Source: Cytobacillus praedii (GTDB taxonomy: Bacteria > Bacillota > Bacilli > Bacillales > Cytobacillaceae). Taken from it: 64,000 nt of DNA. Positions 24,429-32,521 of this stretch are shown piece by piece. The stretch covers positions 60,347 through 124,346 of the forward strand of contig NZ_LMBX01000010.1 of the NCBI RefSeq assembly GCF_001439605.1, read 5' to 3'. Position 1 is the stretch's first letter; every line of letters starts with the position of its first letter. The position numbers were made by a program, and so were the translations under genes. The notes below the pieces were generated by a model. That model was not told the DNA's origin, searched no databases, and saw nothing but the letters and a program-made list of their open reading frames with translations.

Positions 24429-25823
24429 ATGAAAGTGAATTCAAGTGAAGTACTTTCAGCAATATTAAAGGCAATTGATGAAGGAATTCATGTTGTAGAT
24501 TTACATGGGAATACCATTTACTATAATGAGATTGCAGCAAAACATGATGGAATGACAGTAAAAGAAGTATTGGGAAGGCCCTTATTATCCGTATTTCCAT
24601 CCTTATCTGAACAAACGAGCACCTTATTAAAGGTCATGAGGACAAGTAAACCGATATATAATCAAACCCAAGTCTATGTCAATGTTCATGGGGAGCAGAT
24701 TGAGACAATAAATACTACCCTGCCCATTCGGGTTGATGGAGAAATTGCAGGTGCAGTTGAAATTGCAAAAGATTACTCGCGAATAAAAAATCTTTCTGAG
24801 AGTTTACTAGATTTACAGAAAAAAATGAATGGGCAAACAAATAAAAGAAGGAAAAATCCGAGTGGAACACAGTATACACTGGATAGTTTGTTAACTGTAA
24901 ATTCGGAACTAATGGAAGTAAAAAAAGAAGCAAAGAAGCTTGCAAAGTCCGATTCACCGATTATGGTTTTTGGGGAAAGCGGGTGCGGGAAGGAACTATT
25001 GGTTCAAGGGATCCATCATGCTTCATTACGGCCGAACGGTCCATTTATTGCACAAAATTGTGCGGCCATTCCAGAATCCTTATTAGAAAGTATTTTATTT
25101 GGGACTTCTAAAGGAAGCTACACAGGGGCCGTTGAACGCCCTGGCTTATTTGAACTTGCTGATGGAGGAACGCTTTTTCTTGATGAGATTCATATGATGC
25201 CAATTGAATTGCAGGCTAAGCTGCTTAGAGTGCTTGAAGATGGGCATGTCAGAAGGATTGGCAGCACAGAAAGCAGCTTCGTGAATGTCCGAATTATTGC
25301 AGCAATGAACATTCACCCGAAAAAGGCACTTGAAATGCAGCAAATTCGAGCGGATCTTTTTTATCGCCTGAATGTCCTTACTTTCAAACTTCTTCCGCTA
25401 CGAGAAAGAAAGGAGGATCTGAGCTTTTTAACTAATCATTTTGTACAAGTATTTAATGGGGTATTTAAGAAAAGAATTAAGGGGGCAAACAGGGAACTAA
25501 TATCCCTTTTTCATACTTACAGCTGGCCAGGAAATGTTAGAGAGCTCAAACATACAATTGAATATATGATGAATGTATGTGAACAAGAGTTTCTTACTGA
25601 AAACGATCTTCCTGTTATGTTAAAGCAGCATTTTCAATCAACAGCAGGGAAAACTAGCAGTTATAAGAGTTTATCCCTGAGAACAAATTTGCTGAAGCTT
25701 GAAATGGACCTTATTTCTGATGCGTTGAGACAAACGGACGGAAATATCAAACAAGCAGCTAAAATCCTCGATATTCCAAGGCAAACATTACAATATAAAA
25801 TTCAGAAACTGCAAATTGAATAG
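24429..25823 (+). CDS. Sigma-54-dependent activator with PAS domain (KamR-like)
   Basis: A 464-residue enhancer-binding protein. Residues 8-115 form a PAS sensor, 150-385 an AAA+ domain with Walker A GESGCGKE, the sigma-54 contact loop KGSYTGA (GAFTGA in most relatives), and Walker B GTLFLDEIH. The C-terminus is a Fis-type helix-turn-helix (NIKQAAKILDIPRQTLQYK). It closes the yod operon. A consensus sigma-54 promoter lies in front of kamA (36501-36517), so this protein is the obvious activator, as KamR is for the kam locus of B. thuringiensis. The ATG has no close ribosome binding site (GGGGGAG is 16 bp away). Confidence 0.9.
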   Translation: MKVNSSEVLSAILKAIDEGIHVVDLHGNTIYYNEIAAKHDGMTVKEVLGRPLLSVFPSLSEQTSTLLKVMRTSKPIYNQTQVYVNVHGEQIETINTTLPIRVDGEIAGAVEIAKDYSRIKNLSESLLDLQKKMNGQTNKRRKNPSGTQYTLDSLLTVNSELMEVKKEAKKLAKSDSPIMVFGESGCGKELLVQGIHHASLRPNGPFIAQNCAAIPESLLESILFGTSKGSYTGAVERPGLFELADGGTLFLDEIHMMPIELQAKLLRVLEDGHVRRIGSTESSFVNVRIIAAMNIHPKKALEMQQIRADLFYRLNVLTFKLLPLRERKEDLSFLTNHFVQVFNGVFKKRIKGANRELISLFHTYSWPGNVRELKHTIEYMMNVCEQEFLTENDLPVMLKQHFQSTAGKTSSYKSLSLRTNLLKLEMDLISDALRQTDGNIKQAAKILDIPRQTLQYKIQKLQIE

Positions 25824-25828
25824 GACAC

Positions 25829-25866
25829 AAAGGGTGAGCCTTTCTGGAAAGGTTTCATCCTTTTTC
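25829..25866. terminator. Bidirectional terminator between the activator and the Crp/Fnr gene
   Basis: AAAGGGTGAGCCTTT pairs with AAAGGTTTCATCCTTT (with G-U pairs), followed by T residues on the plus strand. It separates the yod operon from the convergent regulator gene. Confidence 0.75.
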
Positions 25867-25871
25867 TTTCC

Positions 25872-26579
25872 TTATCGCTCATGAACTTCAATCAATCTGC
25901 TTAGCTTTATTTTATGAATTAAAATATTTCCTTCAGCTGTAAATTTAATTACGCCTTGTTTCCTTAAATCATTTAAATACCGATTAATCGTTTCTCTAGT
26001 TGATCCAATTAGGCTTGCTAATTCACGATTGGAAAAATGGTTCTGAATCAAAATCCAATCATTATTAAGTTCGTGCCCGTATTGGTCACGGAGCCTTATT
26101 AATAATAATATGACTTGTTCGCAGAGCGGATAGAGCATTTTTTCTTCTAATCGCGATTGTAAATCAATCATTTTATCCTCCATTATATTTATTAATTTTT
26201 CGCTGATAATAGGATTTTTGTTAATGAATCGTTTAAATGGCTGTAAAGAAATGGCAAGAGCAGCTGTAGTTTTCATCGCTTCTGCATAGGCAGGATAAGT
26301 TTGCGGCCGGAAAAATCCAATATGCGGAAACATTTCCCCTTCACAAGCGATATTTACAATTTGTTCATTTCCTCTATGATCCATCCGATAAAGCTTAACC
26401 TGTCCCTCCAACAAAAAATAAATATGTTCAATTGGTTCAAACTGTGCAAATAATTGCGTTTTTCTTGTGAACGTTTTGCATTGTGTATCAATTGAAATTT
26501 CTTCGAGCTGATAGCTATGTAAGTCTTTGAAAATTTGAAATCCCTTTAATTGATTCAAGATATCTGCTGTGGCTGCCAA
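25872..26579 (-). CDS. Crp/Fnr-family transcription regulator
   Basis: A 235-residue regulator. An N-terminal cyclic-nucleotide-binding-like beta-roll (about 20-130) is followed by a long dimer helix and a winged helix-turn-helix (FSNRELASLIGSTRETINRYL). The recognition helix has the RETxxR pattern of CRP, which reads TGTGA; a perfect TGTGA-N6-TCACA palindrome lies 40 bp upstream. I see no iron-sulfur cysteine cluster of the FNR kind, only scattered cysteines. The TTG start has AGGAG 8 bp upstream; the longer frame from an ATG at 26630 would begin inside the palindrome. It is divergent from the transporter-chelatase operon and probably controls it. Confidence 0.88.
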   Translation of the reverse strand: MAATADILNQLKGFQIFKDLHSYQLEEISIDTQCKTFTRKTQLFAQFEPIEHIYFLLEGQVKLYRMDHRGNEQIVNIACEGEMFPHIGFFRPQTYPAYAEAMKTTAALAISLQPFKRFINKNPIISEKLINIMEDKMIDLQSRLEEKMLYPLCEQVILLLIRLRDQYGHELNNDWILIQNHFSNRELASLIGSTRETINRYLNDLRKQGVIKFTAEGNILIHKIKLSRLIEVHER

Positions 26580-26618
26580 CAAAATCACTCCTGTTTGAAT
26601 TGGTAAAATATTAAAAAT

Positions 26619-26636
26619 ATGTGATTGCAATCACAT
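26619..26636. promoter_or_regulatory. Perfect Crp/Fnr operator palindrome
   Basis: ATGTGATTGCAATCACAT is an 18-bp perfect palindrome containing TGTGA-N6-TCACA. It lies between the regulator gene and the divergent transporter-chelatase operon. Confidence 0.85.
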
Positions 26637-26640
26637 GTAA

Positions 26641-26655
26641 TGAGAAATATTATCA
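26641..26655. promoter_or_regulatory. Fur-box-like site 1
   Basis: TGAGAAATATTATCA differs from the 7-1-7 Fur consensus (TGATAATNATTATCA) at two positions. It lies just upstream of the candidate -35 of the operon. Confidence 0.5.
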
Positions 26656-26656
26656 A

Positions 26657-26684
26657 TTACAATTATACACATATTAGCTAATAT
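26657..26684 (+). promoter_or_regulatory. Candidate promoter of the transporter-chelatase operon
   Basis: TTACAA and TAATAT with 16 bp between them. The -10 ends where Fur-box-like site 2 begins, so Fur bound there would block RNA polymerase. Confidence 0.45.
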
Positions 26685-26700
26685 TGATAATCATTTTCAA
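26684..26700. promoter_or_regulatory. Fur-box-like site 2
   Basis: TTGATAATCATTTTCAA contains TGATAATCATTTTCA, one mismatch from the 7-1-7 Fur consensus. It overlaps the candidate -10 of the operon and indicates iron repression. Confidence 0.7.
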
Positions 26701-26782
26701 TTAAAAAGGTGATGATAGAAATAAAAAGACAAAAATTAATAGATTTTAAGAAATTGAAGGAATTGTATGAAGGGATCATGTT

Positions 26783-27814
26783 ATGAATCAGATAAATGAG
26801 CAAGTAGAAACAAACAGAAAACATGTTCTGCAAAAGAGAAGAATGCTCTACATTATTTGTTTTTTACTAGTTATTGCTTCCATTTTGTACGGTCTTGGAA
26901 CAGGATCGGTTCAGCTTTCGATTAATGAGATTTGGGCTGGATTAACAGAGAAGAATCAAACGTTAGAACACCAAATCGTATGGAATTTACGTCTTCCAAG
27001 GATATTAACCGGGATGCTAGTAGGTATGTGCCTTGCTGTTGCTGGAGGTTTGCTGCAAGGAATTATGAGAAATCCTCTTGCAGATCCAGGAATTATTGGA
27101 ATTTCCTCAGGTGCAGGACTAGTTGCTATTATTACCATGCTTATTTTTCCCCAGTATACAAGCTTATTGCCTTTTGGGGCATTTCTTGGTGCTTTCATTG
27201 CTGCGGCATTTGTATATTTGCTTGCTTGGGATGGGGGAGTTTCACCATTAAAGCTTATATTAGCGGGTGTTGCAATCAATACATTGTTGGGAGCTATTAC
27301 ATCTGCAATTATGATTATTTACAGTGATAAGGTTCAAGCTGTTCTCCCATGGCTAATGGGTGGATTAAGCGAAAGAAGCTGGCCTCATTTTTGGACGATA
27401 TTCCCATATGCTTCAATCGGATTGATTCTCTCTTTATTTGCAGCCAGAACAGCAAATATTTTACGGCTTGGAGACGATACAGCCAAACTATTAGGTCATC
27501 ATGTTGAAAAAAGCCGCTTCTTATTAATCCTCCTGAGTACTTTTCTTGCGGGTGCAGCTGTCAGTGTTGCGGGCTTGCTCGGCTTTGTAGGGCTTGTCGT
27601 TCCGCATATCATCCGAATCCTTATTGGCGATGATTATCGTTACCTACTGCCAATATCCGCATTATTTGGAGGAATGCTCGTTGTTTTTGCAGATACAGCT
27701 GCACGAAGCTGGTTTGATCCCATTGAATTGCCTGTAGGAATTTTATTAGCTAGTGTAGGCGGACCATTCTTTTTATATCTATTAAAAAAAGGAAGCATTA
27801 TTGGAAAAAGATAA
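26783..27814 (+). CDS. FecCD-type ABC transporter permease
   Basis: A 343-residue permease of the BtuC/FecCD/HmuU fold with about ten membrane segments. Family landmarks: LRLPRILTGMLVGMCLAVAGGLLQGIMRNPLADPGIIGISSGAG split across residues 66-112, and GLLGFVGLVVPHIIR near 262-276, the ATPase-contacting loop. This class imports iron-siderophores, heme or cobalamin. Two Fur-like boxes precede it. One permease gene is followed by binding protein and ATPase, so the transporter would be a homodimer of this subunit. A 24-codon ORF (26712-26786) overlaps its start by ATGA and may be a coupling peptide. Confidence 0.93.
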   Translation: MNQINEQVETNRKHVLQKRRMLYIICFLLVIASILYGLGTGSVQLSINEIWAGLTEKNQTLEHQIVWNLRLPRILTGMLVGMCLAVAGGLLQGIMRNPLADPGIIGISSGAGLVAIITMLIFPQYTSLLPFGAFLGAFIAAAFVYLLAWDGGVSPLKLILAGVAINTLLGAITSAIMIIYSDKVQAVLPWLMGGLSERSWPHFWTIFPYASIGLILSLFAARTANILRLGDDTAKLLGHHVEKSRFLLILLSTFLAGAAVSVAGLLGFVGLVVPHIIRILIGDDYRYLLPISALFGGMLVVFADTAARSWFDPIELPVGILLASVGGPFFLYLLKKGSIIGKR

Positions 27815-27849
27815 ATGAGACTATGGAGAAAAGATGAGGGATATAGAAG

Positions 27850-28866
27850 ATGTTAAATAGAAAAGGCTTTATTTTATTTGCAATACTGATAATTTTATTA
27901 CTAACTGTTTCTGGATGCGGAAAGAACGAAGCATCATCAAAGGAAAAGTCCAATGAGGAACAGGTATCTGAAGAGAAGCAGGAGGTTTCAAAAGAGGAAA
28001 AAGCAGAACAATCAACTTCTATTACTGTTACGGATCTTGCAGACAATGAAGTGAAATTTGAAGAAGCTCCGAAGCGAATCATTGCATTTAGTTCAGGGGA
28101 TATGGAAACGATTTATGCCTTGGGAGGAGAGGTTGTTGGCCGGCCAACTATTGAAGGAGATCTCCAAGTAGAGGAAGCAAAGGATGTGCCAGAAATCGGT
28201 TCCACAAACAGCATTAATATTGAAAAGGTCGCTGAGCTTAGCCCTGATTTAGTTATTGCACATAAACAATTAAATGCAAAGGATATTCCTGCACTAAAGC
28301 AACTAGGAATTAATGTCTTATTAACTGGTGCACAATCAATTGATGAAATTAATCAATCAATTGAAATGCTAGGAATGGTGATGGATAAAGAGGAAGAAGC
28401 AACGAAATTAATGACAGAAATCAATACGAAAATAGCAGAATTTAAAGATTTAAATGACGAAAAGCTTCGCTCAATGATCATATTTGGTGTTCCAGGCAAC
28501 TGGATGGTGGCATTGCCAAATTCATTATCAGGCAATTTCCTAGAAGCCATTGGCGGCTATAACATTGCAAAGGATTATCCGAAATTAGAAAAATTCCCTC
28601 AATATGCACAGTTAAATATTGAACGGATTATTGAAGCCGATCCAGAAGCCATTTTCTTAATTACACCAGGCTCTGCTGAAGCAGCAAAGGTTAGCTTTAT
28701 AAAGGAAATAGAAAAAAATCCATCATGGAAAAATGTGTATGCTGTTAAAAATGAACATTTTGTATTATTGCCAAATCACTTATTTGGATCGAATCCAGGG
28801 CCGCGTGTTATTGAATCATTGGATTACTTAAACAAAGAACTTCAGAAGATTTTGCAGGAAAAATAA
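27850..28866 (+). CDS. IsdE-like substrate-binding lipoprotein
   Basis: A 338-residue lipoprotein with lipobox VSGCGK (Cys23), a charged linker, and two lobes of the periplasmic-binding-protein class III fold. Phrases such as VPEIGSTNSINIEKV and FGVPGNWMVALPNSLSGNFLEAIGGYNI resemble the staphylococcal heme receptor IsdE as I recall it. The two residues that hold heme in IsdE (a Met after PEIG and a His before the C-lobe helix) are not found at the matching places here (GSTNS and LITPG). The ligand may be a differently bound tetrapyrrole or a siderophore. It is the second gene of the operon. Confidence 0.85.
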   Translation: MLNRKGFILFAILIILLLTVSGCGKNEASSKEKSNEEQVSEEKQEVSKEEKAEQSTSITVTDLADNEVKFEEAPKRIIAFSSGDMETIYALGGEVVGRPTIEGDLQVEEAKDVPEIGSTNSINIEKVAELSPDLVIAHKQLNAKDIPALKQLGINVLLTGAQSIDEINQSIEMLGMVMDKEEEATKLMTEINTKIAEFKDLNDEKLRSMIIFGVPGNWMVALPNSLSGNFLEAIGGYNIAKDYPKLEKFPQYAQLNIERIIEADPEAIFLITPGSAEAAKVSFIKEIEKNPSWKNVYAVKNEHFVLLPNHLFGSNPGPRVIESLDYLNKELQKILQEK

Positions 28867-28878
28867 AGGAGGATTTTG

Positions 28879-29667
28879 ATGCCAATTTCATTTGCAGCAG
28901 AGCATGTCAGCTATAAGCAGTCATCAACTTTTTCCATTCATAATTTATCTTTACACGTTCAATCAGAAAAAATTACGAGCATTATCGGTCCGAATGGGTC
29001 AGGTAAATCAACATTGCTGCGAATAATGACGAATCTGATTCATCCAAACGAGGGCTATGTTTCAATTGATGGAAAAAAAGTTTCTATCATTCATTCACGT
29101 GAACTGGCGAAAACCATTACGATGCTTACGCAAACTCAGAATAATGAACTTGAATTAACCGTTAGGGATCTTGTTTCACACGGCAGGCTCCCACACCGTA
29201 AATGGTATGAAAATTTATCACAAAAAGATGAGGAAATGATTAATTGGGCCATTTATATTACTAATCTTACTCATTTACAGCATCAATCACTTAAAAGACT
29301 TTCTGGCGGTGAGCGGCAGCGTGCTTGGATTGCTATGGCTGTCGTTCAATCTCCAAAGATTCTCTTGCTCGATGAGCCAACAACCTATTTAGATATTGCA
29401 CACCAGCTAGAAATTATGGACCTAGTAAAGTATTTAAATAAAGAATTGCATATGACAATTATGATGGTGCTTCATGATATTAATCAAGCATCTAAATATA
29501 GTGATCACATTGTTGTCATGAAAAATGGTGAAATTTATACATCAGGAAAACCAATAGAAGTAATTAATCAAAATCTATTTAGAACCGTTTTTTCAATAGA
29601 TGCAAAAATAAGTGATGAAGACGGTGCTCCTTTTTTTACACCAAAAAGCCTAATAAATAGAAAGTAG
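28879..29667 (+). CDS. FecE/HmuV-type ABC transporter ATPase
   Basis: A 262-residue ATPase. Walker A is GPNGSGKST (about 40-48), the Q-loop QTQNNELE, the signature LSGGERQRAW, and Walker B ILLLDEPTTYLD, followed by the H-loop in MVLHDINQ. It powers the adjacent permease. The ATG start has AAAGGAGG 6 bp upstream; the TTG one codon earlier is less likely. The intergenic gap to the binding-protein gene is about a dozen bases, so they form one transcript. Confidence 0.94.
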   Translation: MPISFAAEHVSYKQSSTFSIHNLSLHVQSEKITSIIGPNGSGKSTLLRIMTNLIHPNEGYVSIDGKKVSIIHSRELAKTITMLTQTQNNELELTVRDLVSHGRLPHRKWYENLSQKDEEMINWAIYITNLTHLQHQSLKRLSGGERQRAWIAMAVVQSPKILLLDEPTTYLDIAHQLEIMDLVKYLNKELHMTIMMVLHDINQASKYSDHIVVMKNGEIYTSGKPIEVINQNLFRTVFSIDAKISDEDGAPFFTPKSLINRK

Positions 29668-29699
29668 TACATGGTTTACAAATTACAAGGAGGATAAAA

Positions 29700-30656
29700 A
29701 TGGTTCAACATAAATTGTATCCTTTAACAGCAATTGTTGGTCAGGATAATATGAAGCTAGCATTAATCTTAAATGTAATTAATCCATCTCTTGGCGGAGT
29801 GTTAATTCGCGGGGAAAAAGGGACAGCGAAATCTACCGCGGTCAGGGCACTAGCAGAAATTATTCCTTCCTGGGCGATGAATGAAGAGTATGTATCTGCA
29901 TCATTAAAGGTCATTGATTTGCCAATTAGTGCTACAGAGGATCGGGTAGTGGGAACAATAGATGTGGAATATGCCATTAAAACAGGTGAAAAGAAATTCG
30001 AACCTGGCATTCTAGCCGAAGCACATAATCAGATTTTGTACGTCGATGAAGTTAATCTTCTAGAGGATCACATTGTTGATGTCCTTTTAGATGCTGCAGC
30101 TATGGGAGTCAATGTGATTGAACGTGAAGGAATTTCACATTCCCACCCAGCCAAATTTATTTTGGTAGGAACAATGAATCCGGAGGAAGGTGATTTAAGA
30201 CCACAGCTCCTTGACCGATTTGCCTTATCAGTAGAGGTTTATGGGGAGAAGGAACTGAGTAAGCGAATGGAGGTTATTCAGCGAAGATTACAATTTGAAG
30301 ATAACCCTGATGTATTTATTGAACGGTTTAATGATGATCAGCACAACTTAAGAAATTCGATTTTATCTGCAAGAGACATACTTAAAGATGTAGTTGTTTC
30401 TGATCAGCTGATTGAAATGGCTGTGAAAATCGCAATTATGAATGAAGTGGAAGGGCATCGATGTGATATAACGATGATAAAGACGGCGATCACCATTGCT
30501 GCATTTGAAAATCGAACAAAAGTTAATGTTGAGGATATTTCAAGAGCAGCAACCCTTGTTGTGCCACATCGCTTAAAAAGAAAGCCTTTTGAAAAACGAA
30601 CATTTGATACAGCTATTATTGAATCGGTAATAAATAGTTATCAAGTGCTGCAATAG
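29700..30656 (+). CDS. Chelatase AAA+ subunit, BchI/ChlI-like
   Basis: A 318-residue AAA+ ATPase of the magnesium-chelatase I-subunit family. Visible motifs: Walker A RGEKGTAKST (about 38-47), Walker B QILYVDEVNLLEDH (about 107-120), the sensor block ILVGTMNPEEGDLRPQLLDRFAL (sensor 1 and arginine finger). The length matches free-standing ChlI/BchI. With the next two genes it makes a complete three-subunit class I chelatase, which uses ATP to insert (or possibly remove) a metal in a tetrapyrrole held by the large subunit. AAGGAGG precedes the ATG. Confidence 0.92.
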   Translation: MVQHKLYPLTAIVGQDNMKLALILNVINPSLGGVLIRGEKGTAKSTAVRALAEIIPSWAMNEEYVSASLKVIDLPISATEDRVVGTIDVEYAIKTGEKKFEPGILAEAHNQILYVDEVNLLEDHIVDVLLDAAAMGVNVIEREGISHSHPAKFILVGTMNPEEGDLRPQLLDRFALSVEVYGEKELSKRMEVIQRRLQFEDNPDVFIERFNDDQHNLRNSILSARDILKDVVVSDQLIEMAVKIAIMNEVEGHRCDITMIKTAITIAAFENRTKVNVEDISRAATLVVPHRLKRKPFEKRTFDTAIIESVINSYQVLQ

Positions 30657-30667
30657 AGGTGTCAAAA

Positions 30668-32512
30668 ATGAATGGGAAATGGTCGTACCCCTTTACAGCA
30701 ATATATGGACAGGAGAAAGCTAAAAAGGCCATTCTCCTTGCCTTAATAAACCCAAAAATAGGCGGTGTATTGCTTGCAGGTGATAAAGGGACTGCTAAAT
30801 CTACTTTAGTCAGAGGAATTTTGCCCTTGCTAGAAGAGTCAGCCTCATTAATTGAGCTTCCGCTAAATGCAACGAAAGAGCAGATTCTCGGCGGAATAAA
30901 TTTTGAACATGTATTAAAGACTGGAAAAAGAAAAGTCCAGCACGGGTTATTGGCTAGAGCCCATGGGAAAATCTTATACATAGATGAAGTCAACCTTTTA
31001 TCTAATGGTGTGGCAAATATACTAATGAATGTGAAAGAAACGAAAAAAATCAAGATTGAAAGTGAAGGAATCTCATTTGATTATTATTCTGATTTCTTGT
31101 TAATTGGAACGATGAATCCAGAGGAAGGGATGCTTTCATCAAAATTCTTGGATCGGTTTGGTTTGTATGTACATGTTAAGGGAGAAACAGATATTCAGCT
31201 AAGAAAGAAAATTATTGAGAGCAGATTGGCATATGAACGTGATAAAGAAGGCTTTTGTAAGCAGCAACAGCGGCAGCTTGCTGATCTGCAAAACCACATC
31301 CAGCAGGCTAAGAGATTACTTGCGAAGCTCTCCGTGCAAGAAGAAATAGAGAGGTTTGCAGCTGAAATCACCTTACAAGCATGCTGTGAAGGGCATCGTG
31401 CCGACTTGCTTCTTATTGAAACAGCTAAGGCAATGGCCGCTCTCAATCAAGAAAAAACATTATCTATAGTGCATATACAGGAGGCAGCCGAATTTGTGCT
31501 TCCACACCGTATTCGTGATGTAAATAATCAGCAGCAAAAAGAATCAAGTAAAGATGAGTCTTTTCAAACTGAAATAGAGAATAATCAGACAGAGATGGAG
31601 AGTATAAAGGAACCGTTTCACGCAGAACAGATAAATAAGAATGGGGAATTTGAACAAGAAAGCATTATAAAGGAAAGTGTGGAAGCGCCACATGAATTAA
31701 TTGATTTGTCTCTTATCGAGCCTTTTGTGCAAAAAAGCTCAATAAGAAAAGAAGGCAATGGAAAAAGGACACGTACAATAACGTCAAAAAAAATCGGCCG
31801 CTATATTAAAAGCAAGCTTCCAATAGGGAAGCCATCCGACATCGCTTTTGATGCCACAATAAGAGTAGCAGCAAGATATCAAAAAGTAAGGAAATCGAAT
31901 GGCAATTTTATTGTCATTCATTCTTCAGATCTTCGGCAAAAGGTGAGGGAAAAGCGTACAGGAAATTTGATATTATTTTTAGTCGATGCAAGCGGTTCCA
32001 TGGGTGTAAAAAAACGGATGAGCATCGTAAAATCAGCGATATTATCTTTACTGCAAGAGGCGTATCAAAAAAGAGACAAAGTTGGGTTAATTACCTTTTC
32101 AAATGATGAAAGCAAGGTTCTGCTTGAACCGACTAGAAGTATTGAGCTTGCAAATAAAGAATTAGCTGAAATTCCGACGGGCGGAAATACCCCTTTAGCA
32201 TTAGGACTTGAAACGGCCTTGAATAAAATAAGGTTGATCAATTATAAAGAACCTGATTATGCACCGTTTCTAGTTTTAATCACTGATGGTCGTGCTAATT
32301 CAATGAAATCAGCTGATAATCAATGGAAGGCTGCAATAACAATATGTGATGAGATTCAGTCTCAAAAGATAAAAAGCATGGTTATTGATACAGAAACAGG
32401 ATTTATCCAACTGGGACTTGCCAAAGAATTAGCAAAGGAATTAGGCGCATCGTATTGCAAAATGGAAGATATTCGTTCAGACAGTATTGTGAAAGCAATT
32501 ACTTCTAGTTGA
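30668..32512 (+). CDS. Chelatase subunit D, AAA+ plus VWA domain (BchD/ChlD-like)
   Basis: A 614-residue protein. The N-terminal AAA+ domain keeps Walker A AGDKGTAKST and Walker B ILYIDEVNLL, which is not always true of D subunits. It is followed by an acidic, Glu- and Gln-rich linker (about residues 280-340), then a von Willebrand A domain with the MIDAS motif DASGS (near residue 440) and the TGGNTP and ITDGRAN loops. It would bridge the I subunit and the CobN-like subunit. ATG 30668 is chosen because GAGGTG lies 6-7 bp upstream. The 11-bp gap to the previous gene marks one operon. Confidence 0.92.
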   Translation: MNGKWSYPFTAIYGQEKAKKAILLALINPKIGGVLLAGDKGTAKSTLVRGILPLLEESASLIELPLNATKEQILGGINFEHVLKTGKRKVQHGLLARAHGKILYIDEVNLLSNGVANILMNVKETKKIKIESEGISFDYYSDFLLIGTMNPEEGMLSSKFLDRFGLYVHVKGETDIQLRKKIIESRLAYERDKEGFCKQQQRQLADLQNHIQQAKRLLAKLSVQEEIERFAAEITLQACCEGHRADLLLIETAKAMAALNQEKTLSIVHIQEAAEFVLPHRIRDVNNQQQKESSKDESFQTEIENNQTEMESIKEPFHAEQINKNGEFEQESIIKESVEAPHELIDLSLIEPFVQKSSIRKEGNGKRTRTITSKKIGRYIKSKLPIGKPSDIAFDATIRVAARYQKVRKSNGNFIVIHSSDLRQKVREKRTGNLILFLVDASGSMGVKKRMSIVKSAILSLLQEAYQKRDKVGLITFSNDESKVLLEPTRSIELANKELAEIPTGGNTPLALGLETALNKIRLINYKEPDYAPFLVLITDGRANSMKSADNQWKAAITICDEIQSQKIKSMVIDTETGFIQLGLAKELAKELGASYCKMEDIRSDSIVKAITSS

Positions 32513-32521
32513 GGAGGAAGA

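Noticed and set aside
26580..26630. Longer Crp/Fnr protein from ATG 26630
   Set aside because: It would start within the TGTGA-N6-TCACA palindrome and lacks a ribosome binding site.
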